Source of the DNA: Shinisaurus crocodilurus
Lineage: Eukaryota > Chordata > Lepidosauria > Squamata > Shinisauridae
DNA length: 64,000 bases
Direction of reading: 5' to 3'
Assembly: GCA_021292165.1 (NCBI GenBank)
Contig: CM037877.1
Location: 203,464,715 to 203,528,714 of the forward strand
Made by a program: the position numbers and the translations under genes. Shown in pieces: positions 21,490 to 34,000 of this stretch. The notes under the pieces are model-generated. The model had not been told where the DNA came from, ran no database searches, and was given only the letters and a program-made list of their open reading frames with translations. Position 1 is the stretch's first letter. Each line of letters opens with the position of its first letter.

Positions 21490-23325
21490 GTGGAATGGCC
21501 CTGCACTCCCTCTCATCTCCCTCCTCTCAGCCTGCTGGAATGGCTGGTGGTGGTGGCCATTGAGGGAGGAGTTTATTAAAATTTTAAATAAAATTTATGT
21601 TAAATTTTTAAAGTTTATTAAAATCTCAATAAAGCTAGGCTGGACTCTTCTTCCTAACCTGTTAGATTTCTATGAGTAGGGAGGATCCCCCCCGCCCACA
21701 TAGATCCAACTTGTGAGCATTCCATCTTGTAATCCCTGACTACAGCCCAAAGTAGTACGACCTGGCAAAACTTTATTCTGATGATGATACAAACTCAGGG
21801 AAGATGCATGAGTCCATGATTCAGATGTTATACTGGAAGTGCAAAAAATAGATGCAAAAGTCACGTATGCATCCTCTCTGGACACTTCCTCATAATGTTT
21901 GAAGCCATTTGGACCTCCTGACCTGACTGAATCTACCAAGAAAGACAGGTGCTATAATCTCCAGGATGTTCATACATTAACAGGGCTACAAATTCATTAT
22001 CAAGGTGAAACAAGTTGTTGGGTCCTTGCTTCCTTGTAGCAAGGCAGCCTTAATTAATTGGTTTTCTTCTCCATGCCATTAAACAAAAAGGGGGGAAAGT
22101 CATAGGTGCCTCGGAAGACACTGTAGCTGGACTCATTAGTGTGTAATTAACCTTGGAGCATGTTCGGCACTCGGCAGGCTTGTGGCTGAGCATGCTAGTT
22201 GGCCTAAAGTAATTCTTGGATTGGAGGAGAGGCTGATGAGGCTATAGGGATCCCAACCTCATCCCATTGTTTTGTGTAGGGAGGCATTCAGGTCCAGGAG
22301 CTCAACTCTATGACAGTCACAACAAACAGGTCTTGACTTCCATAGTAGACTTATTTGCATAATAGGTCTGTCTGTCTGTCTTTCTCTCTCCGTGTGATAT
22401 TTGTGCACATTTCCCCAACAAATACATAGCACTCAGTGCTCCGGAAAATCTAGGAACTCGGGTTCACATTTTTTAGGATGTGCACCTAAGATGCTTTAAA
22501 GGGCGCAAACCAGATCTGTTATACACAAATGGATGTAATAGAAAAGTAGTATCGGGAGGATGCAACATTGAGCAAAGGAGCAGTGGCGGTGGTGTTTCAG
22601 GCCTGGCTTTCTGACACTCTCTGGCAAGTTGATACAGATCACTGATTACAAGAAAACTCTGTATTGCAGTAGATCAGGTTACACAGATCAGCTTTCCAGA
22701 ATTTGTGGCAGAGCTTACAGCATTTATAATCCCCAATAAATCAAATAGCCTATGCAAAGGCTATTGGCACATTGCTTTGTTCAAGACACAGTCCCAAGGC
22801 TAGAATTCATACAGAGTCAGAGTCCCAGCAATACACTGCAGAGTCTTAACAATACAAAATTCAAGGCAGACAAGAGTTCAAGATTCACGATCAGGCCAGA
22901 AAGTATTATGAGCAATTAAGATGATGATGTTCTCAGCAAAAGCTCTTCAGCCTGTGCACCAACTTAAGTACAGGGGAGGGGCTACTAAAGTTCCCCTTCT
23001 GACGATCTCTCCTGACACAGGAATCTGGCCCATAAACGGTCATTATGTCTGAGGGGACATCTCTGTTCCATCCTTTTCAGTTGGCATCATAATCATAACC
23101 TGGGTTATAGTGATACTCCTGAGCCCCCCCTTTCCTGCATAGGCCTCCGCCTGCTCGGTTCCCACAGGAGGTTCCTCAGGCAATCGCATCCTGGACCGAA
23201 ACTGCAGTGGTAGTCTTCCCTATCTGGACAGCTCTTTCATCTCACTTGCAAGCCCATGAATTGAAGCCCATTAACTCTTGGGTTAGTGAGAATGTGTTAA
23301 CGGATGGCAAACTAGGTTTGAGTGA
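21490..23325. other. No gene recognised
   Basis: Unassigned. The stretch at about 22,040-22,200, with several TTAATTA-like sites, is repeat-poor by eye and could be conserved non-coding DNA; this needs a cross-species alignment. Confidence 0.4.

Positions 23326-23328
<3 letters not shown>

Positions 23329-23359
<31 letters not shown>
23329..23359. repeat. (CA)n microsatellite
   Basis: CA run. Confidence 0.95.
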
Positions 23360-23360
<1 letters not shown>

Positions 23361-23629
23361 ATTAAAAAACAGGCAATCCATGCACCCGCATAGCACAGGC
23401 AAAGCACCCTTCGCTCCTACTAGTTTTGTAGCCCCACAGAAAAAAGCCCCCAGCGTATGTTTTTTTCCCTTTTCTCTGGATGGCTGGGCACACACTTCAA
23501 AGTTCAAACACAGCACTGGGCTGTAGCCAAGCCAGCCACCCATCATATTTTATTTTGCAGGAATTCATTTGGTTCCCACATGGGGCCCAGAGGCATTCTT
23601 GACAATAAAGACAGCGTGGTGCAGGAGAG

Positions 23630-23780
23630 AGGCACTTCACTTTGCAGCATGCTGGCTTCCCAGTTAATTTTTTTTAATTAAAAAAAAAACTTGAAAAGTT
23701 AAATAAATTAGGAGGGGCTGGGAGCCTGGGCTGGCACATTGGTGTCCATGGACACCCACTGGAGACTCCAGCACTACACA
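23630..23780. repeat. Interspersed repeat shared with 40.16-40.31 kb
   Basis: The shared order is 'gcagca..c.ggcttccca', then T- and A-runs, then 'tggtgtccatgg'. The two copies are in the same orientation. Family unknown to me. Confidence 0.45.
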
Positions 23781-23811
23781 GAAATGCATGGAATGGAGCT
23801 CCAATAGTTTT

Positions 23812-23864
23812 GGTTGTTGTTGTTGTTGTCGTTGTTGTTGTTGATGTGTGTGTGTGTGTGTGTG
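23812..23864. repeat. (TTG)n(TG)n microsatellite
   Basis: TTG repeats followed by TG repeats. Confidence 0.9.
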
Positions 23865-24073
23865 CTTTTTGAAAAGCAGCCTTGGGAGGATGCAACTTTG
23901 AGCTAAACCTTTCCCGCATTTAGCTGTTATTCTGTTCAAAAACCATCACAGTGTCGCTTTTCCCAATGCAGGGTTCCAGATGTGTATTTATCCTTGTAAA
24001 TACGTGTCTTGAGTCAGTAGAGAGCTCCGGCTGTTGGGCGGTATATAAATAAAATTAACAACAACAACAACAA

Positions 24074-25486
24074 CAGGTAAGTGGGTGGTGGGTGGTGGGT
24101 GCTCAGTTGAAGGCACACTTGGATGAAGCCGATTATTTAGATCCATGCCAGTCGGGCTTCAGGCCTGGACATGGAACAGAGATGGCCTTGGTGGTCACCT
24201 TGGTGGATGATATGAGGAGGGCCTTGGATAGGGGCGAATGCTCCTTTCTAGTCCTCCTCGATCTCTCAGCAGCTTTTGATACCGTTGACCACGGTATCCT
24301 CCTGGACCGCCTGGAGGGCTTGGGCTTGGGAGGCACTGTATTGCAGTGGTTCCGGTCCTTCCTTTCTGGAAGGTACCAGAGGGTAGTTCTTGGGGAGGAG
24401 GCTTCGGACCCTCGGCCGCTCACTTGTGGGGTGCCGCAGGGTTACATCCTCTCCCCGATGTTATTCAACATACAGTATACCTAAAGCCGCTGGAAGCTAT
24501 CAACAGGAGGTTTGGGGTGCGCTGTCATCAGTATGCGAATGACACGCAGCTCTACCTCTGTTTCAAGTCCTCACCGAGGTTGGCCATTGAGACTCCAAGT
24601 GCCTGGAGTCAGTGGGTGGCTGGATGGGAAGGAACATGCTGAAGCTGAACCCTGACAAGACCGAGGTACTTCTGGTGGGGGACAAGGGGAGGTTAGGGGA
24701 TGTTGACCTGGTGCTGAATGGGGTACATCTACTCCTGAAGGACCAGGTCTGCAGCTTGGGGGTCATTCTAGACTCCCAGCTGTCCATGGAGGCTCAGGTG
24801 GCAGCTGTGAGCCGGACAGCACTGTATCAACTCCATCTGATACGGCAGCTGCACCCCTACCTTCCTAATCACCTGCTCCCATCAGTAGTTCATGCCTTGG
24901 TCTCCTCTCGCCTAGACTACTGTAATGCGCTCTACGTGGGGTTACCCTTGAAGACAGTTTGGAAGCTACAGCTGGTACAGAACGCGGCGGCTCGCCTGGT
25001 TAAAGGCAGCCACCGGTGGGATCACATCACGCCAGTGCTCAAGGAGCTGCACTGGCTACCAGTTGCTTGCCGAGCCAAATTCAAGGTGTTGGTTTTGACC
25101 TTTAAAACCCTATACGGCTCCGGTCCAGTCTATCTCAAGGAGCGTCTCCAGCAACACCAAGTGGGCCGCTCAACAAGATCTGCCACAGACGGCCTTCTTC
25201 TTGTCCCTTCAGCCAGAGCAGCTAGACTGGTGGGGATGAGGAAGAGGGCCTTTTCTGTGGCGGCCCCCGTACTGTGGAACTCTCTCCCGAGTGACCTCCG
25301 CCATGCCCCCTCTCTGCTGAGCTTCTGCCGCTCATTAAAAACCTGGCTGTTCAGGAGGGAATATGGGGTGGGTTAAGATTTTAAATTTTTATATTGTTTT
25401 AAATGTATTTTATCTTGTTTTTATCCTATGTACATTGCCCAGGGTGGCCGGTTGCCGGCCAAATGGGCGATAAATAAATGTAAATA

Positions 25487-25532
<46 letters not shown>
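24074..25532 (+). pseudogene. L2-like LINE ORF2 (reverse transcriptase), degenerate
   Basis: A 5'-truncated L2-type non-LTR retrotransposon. In order it encodes reverse transcriptase motif A (LLDLSAAFDTVDH, about 24,260), a damaged motif B (GVPQGYILSPMLFN, about 24,430; the family usually has GVPQGS), the catalytic box as YANDTQLY (about 24,530; normally YADD), then LNPDKTEVL and a C-terminus ending LKTWLFRREYGVG plus stop at 25376. The coding is spread over three frames with a stop after motif B, so at least two frameshifts or deletions have occurred. The 3' UTR ends in 'gggcgataaataaatg' and an (AAT)n tail. Dead copy. Confidence 0.9.
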
Positions 25533-25533
<1 letters not shown>

Positions 25534-25539
25534 AGACTC

Positions 25540-26320
25540 CTCCCTACCTCTCTGTTTGGAGTTATTCTTTGAGTCCAACCCCATTCCTCCCCCCACCTCT
25601 TCTCTTCGTTAAAAAGAAACTTCTAACTCTGCCAACAAAGGAAAAACATATTTTCTTCTGGTCTTTGAAGTCAGGGACAAGCAAAACAATGGAGGCGCCA
25701 TCGGGCTATTTTATGTCTCGTGATTGAAAATGCAGCATTCAAAGGAGACCTTGTCAGTATTGTTTATCTTGCCCTATAGACTTTTCAGGGTAATCTATTA
25801 TCTGAATTCATCTCCCCCAACCTGCAGATTTCTCCATTGCTGAATGGGAGAATGATTTCTTTCTGTTTTCTCATTTAAACACCACTGCTGTTGCAGGTGA
25901 GGGCTACTGTTCAGCTTCCTGATGAACAACGTGTTCTGGGGAAATTCATAACCGGGAAAGAAAACACCGCAGGAAGATAATAGCAGGGGCTGAGAAGTGG
26001 CAGGATAAATAAGAGCCCTTGGGTATATTGAGATGTGCTTGCATGCGGATGCACACAGAAACACACACAGGTATAGACAGAGGCTCATTTTGGATTGGAG
26101 TACCACTCTGATGCATCATTCTACTGCATCTCTGCCAGCACTGGGAAGAGGATGGGTTTTTTTTTACTAAGGAGCAATTTCAAGGAGCAATTACAGCAGT
26201 CACTGGCAGAGCCAGCGAGATCTAAGGAAGCTGCAGTTACCATCTTCAAAGCACCTGCCTGCTACATAGTGAGCTGAGCTTCCCCCTTCATTTTATGGCA
26301 AAGAAGTCTGATTTTGAATG
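25540..26320. other. No gene recognised
   Basis: Unassigned sequence. Nothing resembling an exon seen. Confidence 0.5.
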
Positions 26321-26327
26321 ACTATGG

Positions 26328-26458
26328 CAGCCTCCCCCAATTTGGTGCTCACCAGATGAGTTGGACTAAAACTCTTGGCATCCCCCAGCCATGATGGCTG
26401 GGGGATGCCAAGAGTTTTAACCCAATACATCTAGAGGACACCAGGTTGGGGAAAGCTG
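26328..26458. mobile_element. hAT-type MITE
   Basis: Begins 'cagcctcccccaatttggtg' and ends 'ccaggttggggaaagctg'. The centre is a strong palindrome ('ggcatcccccagccatgatgg' paired with its complement). Flanks 'gactatgg' and 'ggccatgg' match at 6 of 8 positions. Confidence 0.75.
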
Positions 26459-26629
26459 GGCCATGGCAATGACCCACACATCTATGGACCACATGAGTAT
26501 TATATCGAAAAGGCCAGTCATAAGGAGCACATGGTCATGTCTTAGGGCATGTCTTGAAGGAAGAGAACACAGAAAATGCCGTACACTTGGTGGAAACCAC
26601 GGTCTGTCCAGTTCGCTGCCAAACTACAT

Positions 26630-26710
26630 TTACTTATTTAAATGAGAGAATTTCTATACCGCTTTTCTTCTTAAAAAAAAATAACCCCCAAAGCGGATTA
26701 CAAGACGTGT
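26630..26710 (-). repeat. LINE-like tail fragment
   Basis: 'tttaaatgagagaatttctataccgctttt...aaagcggattacaag', a common LINE/SINE 3' tail read on the minus strand. Confidence 0.45.
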
Positions 26711-27339
26711 GACATGCTCCTTTCAATAACAGTGATGAAACCTCCTTTTTAAAAGCAAAGCCATTTTGAGAAGAGGGAATCAGAGCAGAGAAGGGGGCGG
26801 TTAACCCTTTCCCTACTAATTTCTCCATTCCAAATCCCCCCCATATTGCACCCCTTCCCATTGCGGGGTTCAAAAACGGCAAACAAATGCCTCCAGGAGG
26901 TTCACAAACAGGGTGTGATGGCGATGTACACACATTCCCAGTTGTTAGATAGATGTTTATATGACCCCTGAAAATTGAGGGGTTATGGCAGCAAGTAGCC
27001 ATCTTTCCCACTGGAAGATCTATCAGCAAGCAGCAGTGGTAACTATCAGCCATTGACAGTCATTGTATCCACCCTGAATCTTCTGGTAATTGCCTCTTTC
27101 CACTCTCAGAATGGTCAGGAAACGGCCAGATACCTCTTGACGTGATTATTGTTTGGGCAGAGCTGGAGGTAATCCCAAAATCCTCTATCATCCTGTCTTA
27201 GATGCCTACTTTTTGCAAAGTGTATAAGTGGTGATCTACCTGGGTATCTGCCCCCTACTGAATGTCTTTTCTCCCAGGGACTTCCAAAGCAGTGACCTTT
27301 GTTCTGAGAGTGAACCACTGCACCAGGTCTCTTCTGTAG

Positions 27340-27620
27340 CAAATTGCCCGTTGCTGCCTCCCCCAGACATTCAGTTCAATGAGCTGAAGCTGGACCTCGG
27401 CGACAAAGCCACATCTCAACCGTCGCATACATGGCCTTGATTCTCACCCTGCCTCCGCTGCCTTATTTGCCGCCAGGCTGGAACACTCTTCCTGCATCAC
27501 AGGCTGCTCTATGTCCCCAAGTTACACCACCAGCCACCTGCCAAGTGTACATCAGCACTGCTCCACCGCTGACAAATGAACCGCTGCTAGCGTGATTTGT
27601 TTCAATAAAGCAGAACGCAT
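27340..27620 (+). other. Possible terminal-exon-like or conserved stretch (speculative)
   Basis: A pyrimidine-rich acceptor-like 'gctgcctcccccag' at about 27,354-27,367 is followed by an open frame ending in TGA near 27,440, and 'caataaa' occurs near 27,603. The base composition is more even than the surroundings. I do not recognise the peptide, and this may be coincidence. Confidence 0.15.
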
Positions 27621-28200
27621 GGAGGATGCCGGTGGAAAGCCGGGGATGAATCAATTACGCATTCGCCAAGCAGGCAGAGGTCACAATTATCCTGTCCATT
27701 ACTATCAGAGTTCTAAATGTATCCAGCTGACCTGGAGTGATTCATGTCAGGCCGAAGAGACCACTCTGGAGGGAATCCTCTAGAGGAGCCATATTTATTC
27801 TCTGTGATCGGACAGGCCAACAGACACCTCTCCCATTTCCCTCTTCTGTCTTCAGTCCTGATGAACGGCACACCAGGGGGCTATATTCTCCCCACCAATA
27901 AACACTCTGAATAGGTATGACTCTGCTGGGAGTATTAAAATTCTGCCCTTCTGTTCAAGCACTTTACAAGCACAAATAGACTCAGCCTGAACGATCACAG
28001 CCACCAAGTAAAGATCAAGAGGCACTCAAGGCTGGCCCTGTCACACTGGGCAGCTGAAGTCACCCCACCTGAAGCAGTGGATTTTGGAGCCCTGTTGCCC
28101 TATTAAAGGGAAGCAAATTGTCCATTTTTAAAGTTGTTACCGGTATTTGTTTTTACTACCACAAGGGGGGACGAAGGGGACATTTTCACAAGTGATGCTT
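27620..28200. other. No gene recognised
   Basis: Unassigned; nothing resembling an exon. Confidence 0.5.
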
Positions 28201-28205
28201 TAATC

Positions 28206-28300
28206 CAGCCTTCCCTAGCCTGGTGCCCTCCAGGTGTTGGCTGGGGGTGATGGGAGTTGTAGTCCAATACAGTTGGAGGGCACCAGGTTGGGGAAAGCTC
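28206..28300. mobile_element. hAT-type MITE
   Basis: Begins 'cagccttccctagcctggtg' and ends 'caccaggttggggaaagctc'. Flanks 'ctttaatc' and 'ctttaatt' match at 7 of 8 positions. 95 bp. Confidence 0.78.
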
Positions 28301-28309
28301 CTTTAATTA

Positions 28310-29370
28310 GTTTTTGCATTTCCTGACTTGATCATTCAGATGAAAACGTATGCGGGCTAGAGTATATTTTTGATCTGAAAACAGATCTCTTCTACTTTCT
28401 ATCCCAGAATCCCATGTGTGCACAAATCCTTCACATGAGGCTCCAGGGTAGTGCCAAGTGTTCAAATGTTCCTTGCGTGAACTATCACTGCATCACCATC
28501 CTGCTGAAATACTGTACCTGCTGAATGTCTACCTGCCTCAGGCCTCTTAAAGGCGCAGAGCCAAAGTGGTCCATTCTCATCTCAGTTGTCATTTCCGGCT
28601 AAGTAGACAAAAATGCCTATGACTTCCACTGATGTGATTCCTTTAGTGCCAGAGAACATTTAATGTAAGATTTGTCTTGTTTTTAAATACTGCATTGGAG
28701 ACTTGAAGCCATCATTTTCTTGCACCCACAGGCTCCGCACACATTTTTCATGTCTTGCTGCTTTAAAAGATGCTCTTTATCGATCAGACACTTATTTATA
28801 TGCGAACAATGAGAGAAGATGGTTAGTTCAGTTATTAAATTTAGAGCAGTGACAAAAGCAATCAGAAGATATATGGTTTAATAGGAGATTAAAAAGCAGG
28901 CTGCAAGAGTTCAGATACCTGACCTGTCGCCACAACGATTTTGTGTCTGTCTCTCTCTCTGTGTATGCATGTGTGTTTGCTGAAGGTTTTTTTTTTTTTT
29001 TTTAATCATTAATTGATTTTGCTGCAGACTTCCTGGCTTGTCTCTCTTGCAGCATAATTAATTTGAGAGCTTCTCAAGTTGGCAGGGAGCTGAGGAGAAG
29101 AGAGAACTATTGCCTTCCCTATCTGGAGATTTGGGCTTTTTGAAACACAGGTGTAGTGAGTGAGTGGCACACTCTGATTATAGAGGTTGCCCCCCGCCCC
29201 ACAATGGAGGCCATCAAGATATTGCATCAAGGGCAGAACAGGAGAGCTCAGGTTCCAAACAAGTCCTTTAGCTGGCTTAATCCAAATCCTAAATTGTGCC
29301 ACCATGGCTAGAGTTAGTTCCAAATCAGAGACGTTCCTCCTCATCAGGGACATTTGGGAGGTTATCTTTT
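28310..29370. other. No gene recognised; repeat-poor
   Basis: No repeat family recognised apart from short T and CT runs. By eye 28,640-28,920 and 29,010-29,110 look like ordinary unique sequence that could include conserved non-coding elements; untested. Confidence 0.4.
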
Positions 29371-29374
29371 AGAT

Positions 29375-29773
29375 CAGGGGTGGGCAACATGCAGCCCATA
29401 GGCCGCACGCTGGTCCTGCTGAGCTGTTGAATTCAGCAGTGGCATATTTTCTTAAGTGCTTCTGTAGTGCTACAGAGTGCTACAAGGTCCAAATTTAGCT
29501 TGTTTGTAACTAAATCTGACTCTTGCAATGCTCTGTAGCTGCTACGGTCAAATTCAGCTTGGAAACAGAGCTAAATCTGACCCTTGAACAACTCTGTAGT
29601 GCTAAGGATGCCATTTTTTCTTTTAAAAGAATTATGTGGTGGGACGGATGGGCGGTGGGGTGAAAAATGCCATCGGGGGGGAAGTGAGGCCTGTGGAAAA
29701 AAGGCAGGGTATAAATATAATAAATAAATAAAAAATCCCCCCCCCCCCGACCTCCTGGAGTTGCCCAACTCTG
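29375..29773. mobile_element. hAT-type MITE, 399 bp
   Basis: Ends 'caggggtgggcaac' and 'gttgcccaactctg'. Flanks 'ttttagat' and 'ctttagat' match at 7 of 8 positions. The interior contains a duplicated phrase around 'aaatctgacyctt' and a LINE-like tail ('gcagggtataaatataataaataaa'). Confidence 0.78.
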
Positions 29774-30308
29774 CTTTAGATTCTTCCCCCCACATTTACT
29801 GGAAGGTGATTTGGAGTCGATGTATTCGAAATGGCCTTCCAGGGATCCCTTACAGTTCTGTGATTCTTGGTTGCAAGACTGGGGTTTGGTCAGGAGAGGG
29901 TTAACCGCTGAGGGTAAGCTTGAGGGCTCTGGTAGGGTGGCCAAGTGCCCTGCTTTTGCTAATCTCTCTCTTTCAAAGGATGGATTTGAGAAGGGGGGTT
30001 ACGCCTCCCCCCTTTCTAAGGAATGTGCTAATTTGGCTTGTGTAGGGTATGGACAAAGGCAGCCAGCAGCTTCATTTAGGGTGCTTCCAGAGGGACAGCT
30101 CCTAGCACTACCGGTCAGAAGGCACTGTGCAGCTGTTTCATCTTTTTCTTCCTTAGTGGATTTTCTGAGTTAAGGAAAAAAGACAGAAGTGGTAAGAAAA
30201 CATGGGAGGGTCACAAGTAGAAGAAGATGCCTGGATCCCCCCTCCCATCCTTCTGTAAATGAGGCAGGGTGATGGGGCCCATAAAAGCACCATCTGGCAG
30301 CACCCTTC

Positions 30309-30655
30309 GAGCTTTTCTACACAAGGCTGTAAATCAGCTGTAGATACTTACGGTTTTGTCACAGAATTGAGATCCAAGCACTTCACGAGTAGCATTTCCT
30401 TTCCTGCTTTTCCACTACATAACCTCTAGGTGGCACTGTGGTATAGTGGGATAGCACAAATGCACAATTGAAAAAAGCGGTTTCTTTCATTTCACAATTA
30501 AATGCCACATTTTTCTTGTTCTAAAAAATCTTGCCGAAAGTGCTCATTAGACACAGAAGCAAAACTGGAGGGTCACGTTGTTGTTTAAAGAACCTGTAAA
30601 CAACCGTGAGTAGGGAATGATGAGCGCATGATAAATGCCTCATGTAGAAAAGCCC
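30309..30655. mobile_element. Non-autonomous DNA transposon, copy 2 of the 3.2-kb family
   Basis: Ends 'gagcttttctacacaagg' and 'tcatgtagaaaagccc'. The interior 'cctctaggtggcactgtggtatag' parallels 'ccacaaggtggcactgcagtatag' in the 3210-3578 copy. Confidence 0.6.
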
Positions 30656-31046
30656 TTAGTGACAGTTTTGTGGAAGACAGAGGTTGTTTCTAGCAGGATG
30701 GTTCCTTGCTCTTCCCATTGAAAGGCATTGTGCAGCTATTCTATCATTTTTGTGGTAAGAAAAAAGACAGAAGAAACAGTGGCAAATCACTGGGGGTCCA
30801 CAAATAGAAGACAGCATCATTTGGGCCCCCTGTAAAATTTCCTGAATGAGACAGGGTGAGTACACAATAAAAGCCTCACCTCGAAGCACCCTCAGACAGA
30901 GGCAGAGGGCTGGGTTTGAGCGCTCTAACAGCATTTTGGGGCTACTGTCGTGTCTCCTTAGAGATCTGATGTGGAAGCAGTGAACTTTGAGTTATCTGTT
31001 GGGATGTTAAGGCGTGAAGCTTATATGTGTATGTAAACCAAATATC

Positions 31047-31744
31047 CAGGGATGGGGACTCGGACTCCAGGCTCGACTCGTGAGTCGGACTGAGTCCCCC
31101 CTCTGACTCGAGTCAGACTCGAGTCCCAATATTTTTAATGGGACTTGAGACTCGACTCGGGACTCGAGACCAAGGACTCGTGTTCCAAAATCGTGTTCTT
31201 CAAATGCAACATGGATAGGTTTTAGGAAGTACAGCAAGTTTATTTTTTAAAATCATTTTCCTAAAATGCAACCTTTCAGACATTTTGGGTTTGGCTGCCT
31301 CTGCCTGCCTGTTTGGGGTTCCCAGCCTCCTCTGCCTGCCTGGTCTCTTCTTAACCAGTTCCACAGTTTGAATTGTCCAAGACAAACGCCTCTGCCTGCC
31401 TGCTTTGGGGTTCCCTGCCTCCTCTGCCTGTCTGGTTATTTTGGGTTTGTCTGCCTGGTCTGTTCTTGCCAAAATCAGTTGCAGAGTTTTGAAATAAAAA
31501 GGCACACTTGTGCCTAGAATTTATTTAAGCCACACATCTGAAGTAGCCTTATTTTGTTGGGAAACCCCCCCATTGATTTTAATAGGGACTCATGGAGTCA
31601 GCTTTGGGAGTGACTTGTGACTTGTGACTTGTGACTCGTGAGTCACCATTTTGGACCAAGGACTTGGACTCGGACTCGAGACTTGGGTCCAAAGACTCGT
31701 GACTCGACTCGTGACTCGAAACCAAGGACTCTTCAACATCCCTG
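31047..31744 (-). mobile_element. GAGTC-rich hAT element with perfect 8-bp duplication
   Basis: This 698-bp element has ends 'cagggatg' and 'catccctg', each followed inward by many 'gactc/gagtc' units. The interior has GGCAG/CTGCC repeats and 'catggataggttttaggaag'. Identical octamers 'caaatatc' flank it (31039-31046 and 31745-31752), proving transposition by a hAT-like mechanism. It is the reverse-orientation relative of 17640-18403. No transposase is encoded. Confidence 0.88.
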
Positions 31745-31936
31745 CAAATATCACAAACAACACCATAAGCCTACAGTGACCTGAGGCTTACACCTCCCAG
31801 TAAAACCTTGGCCAAAATGCTCATAAAATGTTCCTCACAAGTTCTCATTGCTCGGAGAATTTGGGAAGCAGATTGCAAGGACAAGATTTAGGATGTACTT
31901 TTAGATCTTTCGTGGTCAAAGTTGGGTTATTTAGAT

Positions 31937-32076
31937 CAGGGGTGGGCAGAAAGTAGATCTCCAGATGTTTTGGACTTCAGCTTCCAGAAGTCCCTGCCAG
32001 CATGGCCAATGGGACTTCTGGAATGCTGGGAGTTGAAGTTCAAAACATCTGGAGACAGACTTTCTTCCCACCCCTA
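31937..32076. mobile_element. hAT-type MITE
   Basis: Begins 'caggggtgggcagaaag' and ends 'ctttcttcccacccct'. Inner arms 'tccagaagtccc' and 'gggacttctgga' pair. Flanks 'atttagat' and 'atttagag' match at 7 of 8 positions. Confidence 0.8.
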
Positions 32077-32079
32077 ATT

Positions 32080-33960
32080 TAGAGTGCATTCCTGTGTGTG
32101 TCTACTCAGAAGTCAGGCCCATTGAGCTCAATGGGATTTATTGTTTGCTTCTGTTAGTATTGCCATCACTCTTGGTGCTGCTGCTTCCTAAGAGTTGGCT
32201 CAGGCTAAACACCCCAGGCCAGCTTGAGATATTGGTAGAAACAGGGTAGACCACCAGGGTTAGCAGCATGTCAAACAGCACCTGTCCCTAGTCTGCATTT
32301 AGCTAGCGGGCTTAGAATTGGAGCAATCAGAGAAGTGCTAATTAAGCAAAAATTATAACCAGAACAATAAAAGCTCCTAATAGACGTATCCTTAGAGACA
32401 CAGGCTAGGAGGCACTTGGACTCTTTCAGCCCTTTCTCAGCATGGAACATAGCAAGAATACTTGCTTCTATGGGAGTGCCCAGCTAGTCCTGTCCCAGAA
32501 GCCAGATGCTGTAGAAAAAGGCTTGGGATCAGCAACACACTTCAGAGACTCTGGAGAGGCCATACTCTGAGACAGTCCCTTGCAGGAGTAGCCTCCATCT
32601 GCACACAAATGGCTTGTGCACATTGGTGGACTCAATGCTATCAAGTGTTCATCAGTGTGCAAGTAATTGGCCCCTTGGGTAAGCACAGATGCACACTATT
32701 CTGCAGCAGGCAGCCTGCAGTTCTGCATCTTTCTTGCTACTTCTGTACTTGGTGCGGATGGGTCACGGAGCCCTGATGGGACAACTGTTGCTCCTCTCTG
32801 CTCCGTCCGTTATTCTCAGACACTAACGCAGTGTATTGCAGCATCAGTTCTTGAGCAGAAGGGGGTGTGAGAGCTGGGAGTTAGATCTGAGCAAGGGGGA
32901 GGTTGAGGGTGTTTGCTAGAGCAGCAGGCATCACATAAATTATGGGGAACCCCCCCCCCCACTGTCCTGTAATCCCAAGAGAGGGACGTTTAGAGGGTGG
33001 CAGCAGCAGCAGCTTCATGCAAGCATGATGAATGATGGTTCCACAGGGAGCCAAAGTTTTCCAATTTGCTGCCCATTTGGTGTGCAGTTTGCCCACAATT
33101 CAAACTGTCAGGATCACAAATCATTCAGGAGAGTCTGCAGAGCAGCTAATCCACACAGTGCCCAGAGACATCATCCACACAAATACAATGTGGAGTCAGG
33201 CTCTGGAGCCACACGGACATAACATGAATCAGCCATTTCAGAACACAGACAGATATACAACTGGGAGAAAAAAAGAGAGCATTTGCATCTGGTTCATACA
33301 GCTGCTTTCTGGAATTACCCATCCTGACTTTTCCACCAGTCCAGGTCGAATGTGTGCATGGTCGAGCAGTTACCGTGCGATTGCAAACGCTTCTGAAAAC
33401 ATTATTTTCAGCAGCATGGTAAGCCAGGTTCTCAGTATGTTGAAGAGCACTCAAATGGCCCTAGATGTTACATTTCATCTTTTGTTTTCAGTATGATGCT
33501 ACTCTCCCTAAGTTTACAAAATTTGTCCAGGAATACACGAAATTAAGGATTTAGGCACCATATGGGGCTTAATTCTATAGTCTTCCAGCTAGGGACTGGC
33601 AAGTGAACATAAACAGACAGCTCATCTTAACACTTGTAAGATTAATGAAGAAGCAATCAAATCAACATGGCCCTTATTTGACTTGACACCACACATTTGA
33701 CATGACTTGACACATGGGCCCTTTGTTCTTTTTCCAAGAAGCACTCCTGGGTTTGGGGACAGGGAACAGATGATGTACATCTTTCAGGTTGTATGTGCTA
33801 CAATTTTCTGAGCTCTCTAGGGCTCCCAAAGGGTGAGTGAAAATAGCCTCTTGAAATTCTCCATTCTAATCCTAAGAAGGAAAATAGGGGAGGGGGGGGG
33901 ATTTTGCCAAGTATTCTCTGGTGGGGGAAAAAGTTATCCAACAGTCTTTTTTTTGGAGGG
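32080..33960. other. No gene recognised
   Basis: Unassigned. The longest ORF (33032-33496) shows no motif, splice context or domain that I recognise. Confidence 0.5.
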
Positions 33961-33966
33961 GGGGTA

Positions 33967-34000
33967 CCTTCCTTCCTTCCTTCCTTCCTTCCTTCCTTTT
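33967..34000. repeat. (TTCC)n microsatellite
   Basis: TTCC repeats followed by (TTG)n. Confidence 0.9.

Noticed and set aside
33032..33496. 154-codon ORF
   Set aside because: No domain, splice context or compositional sign of coding; probably chance.
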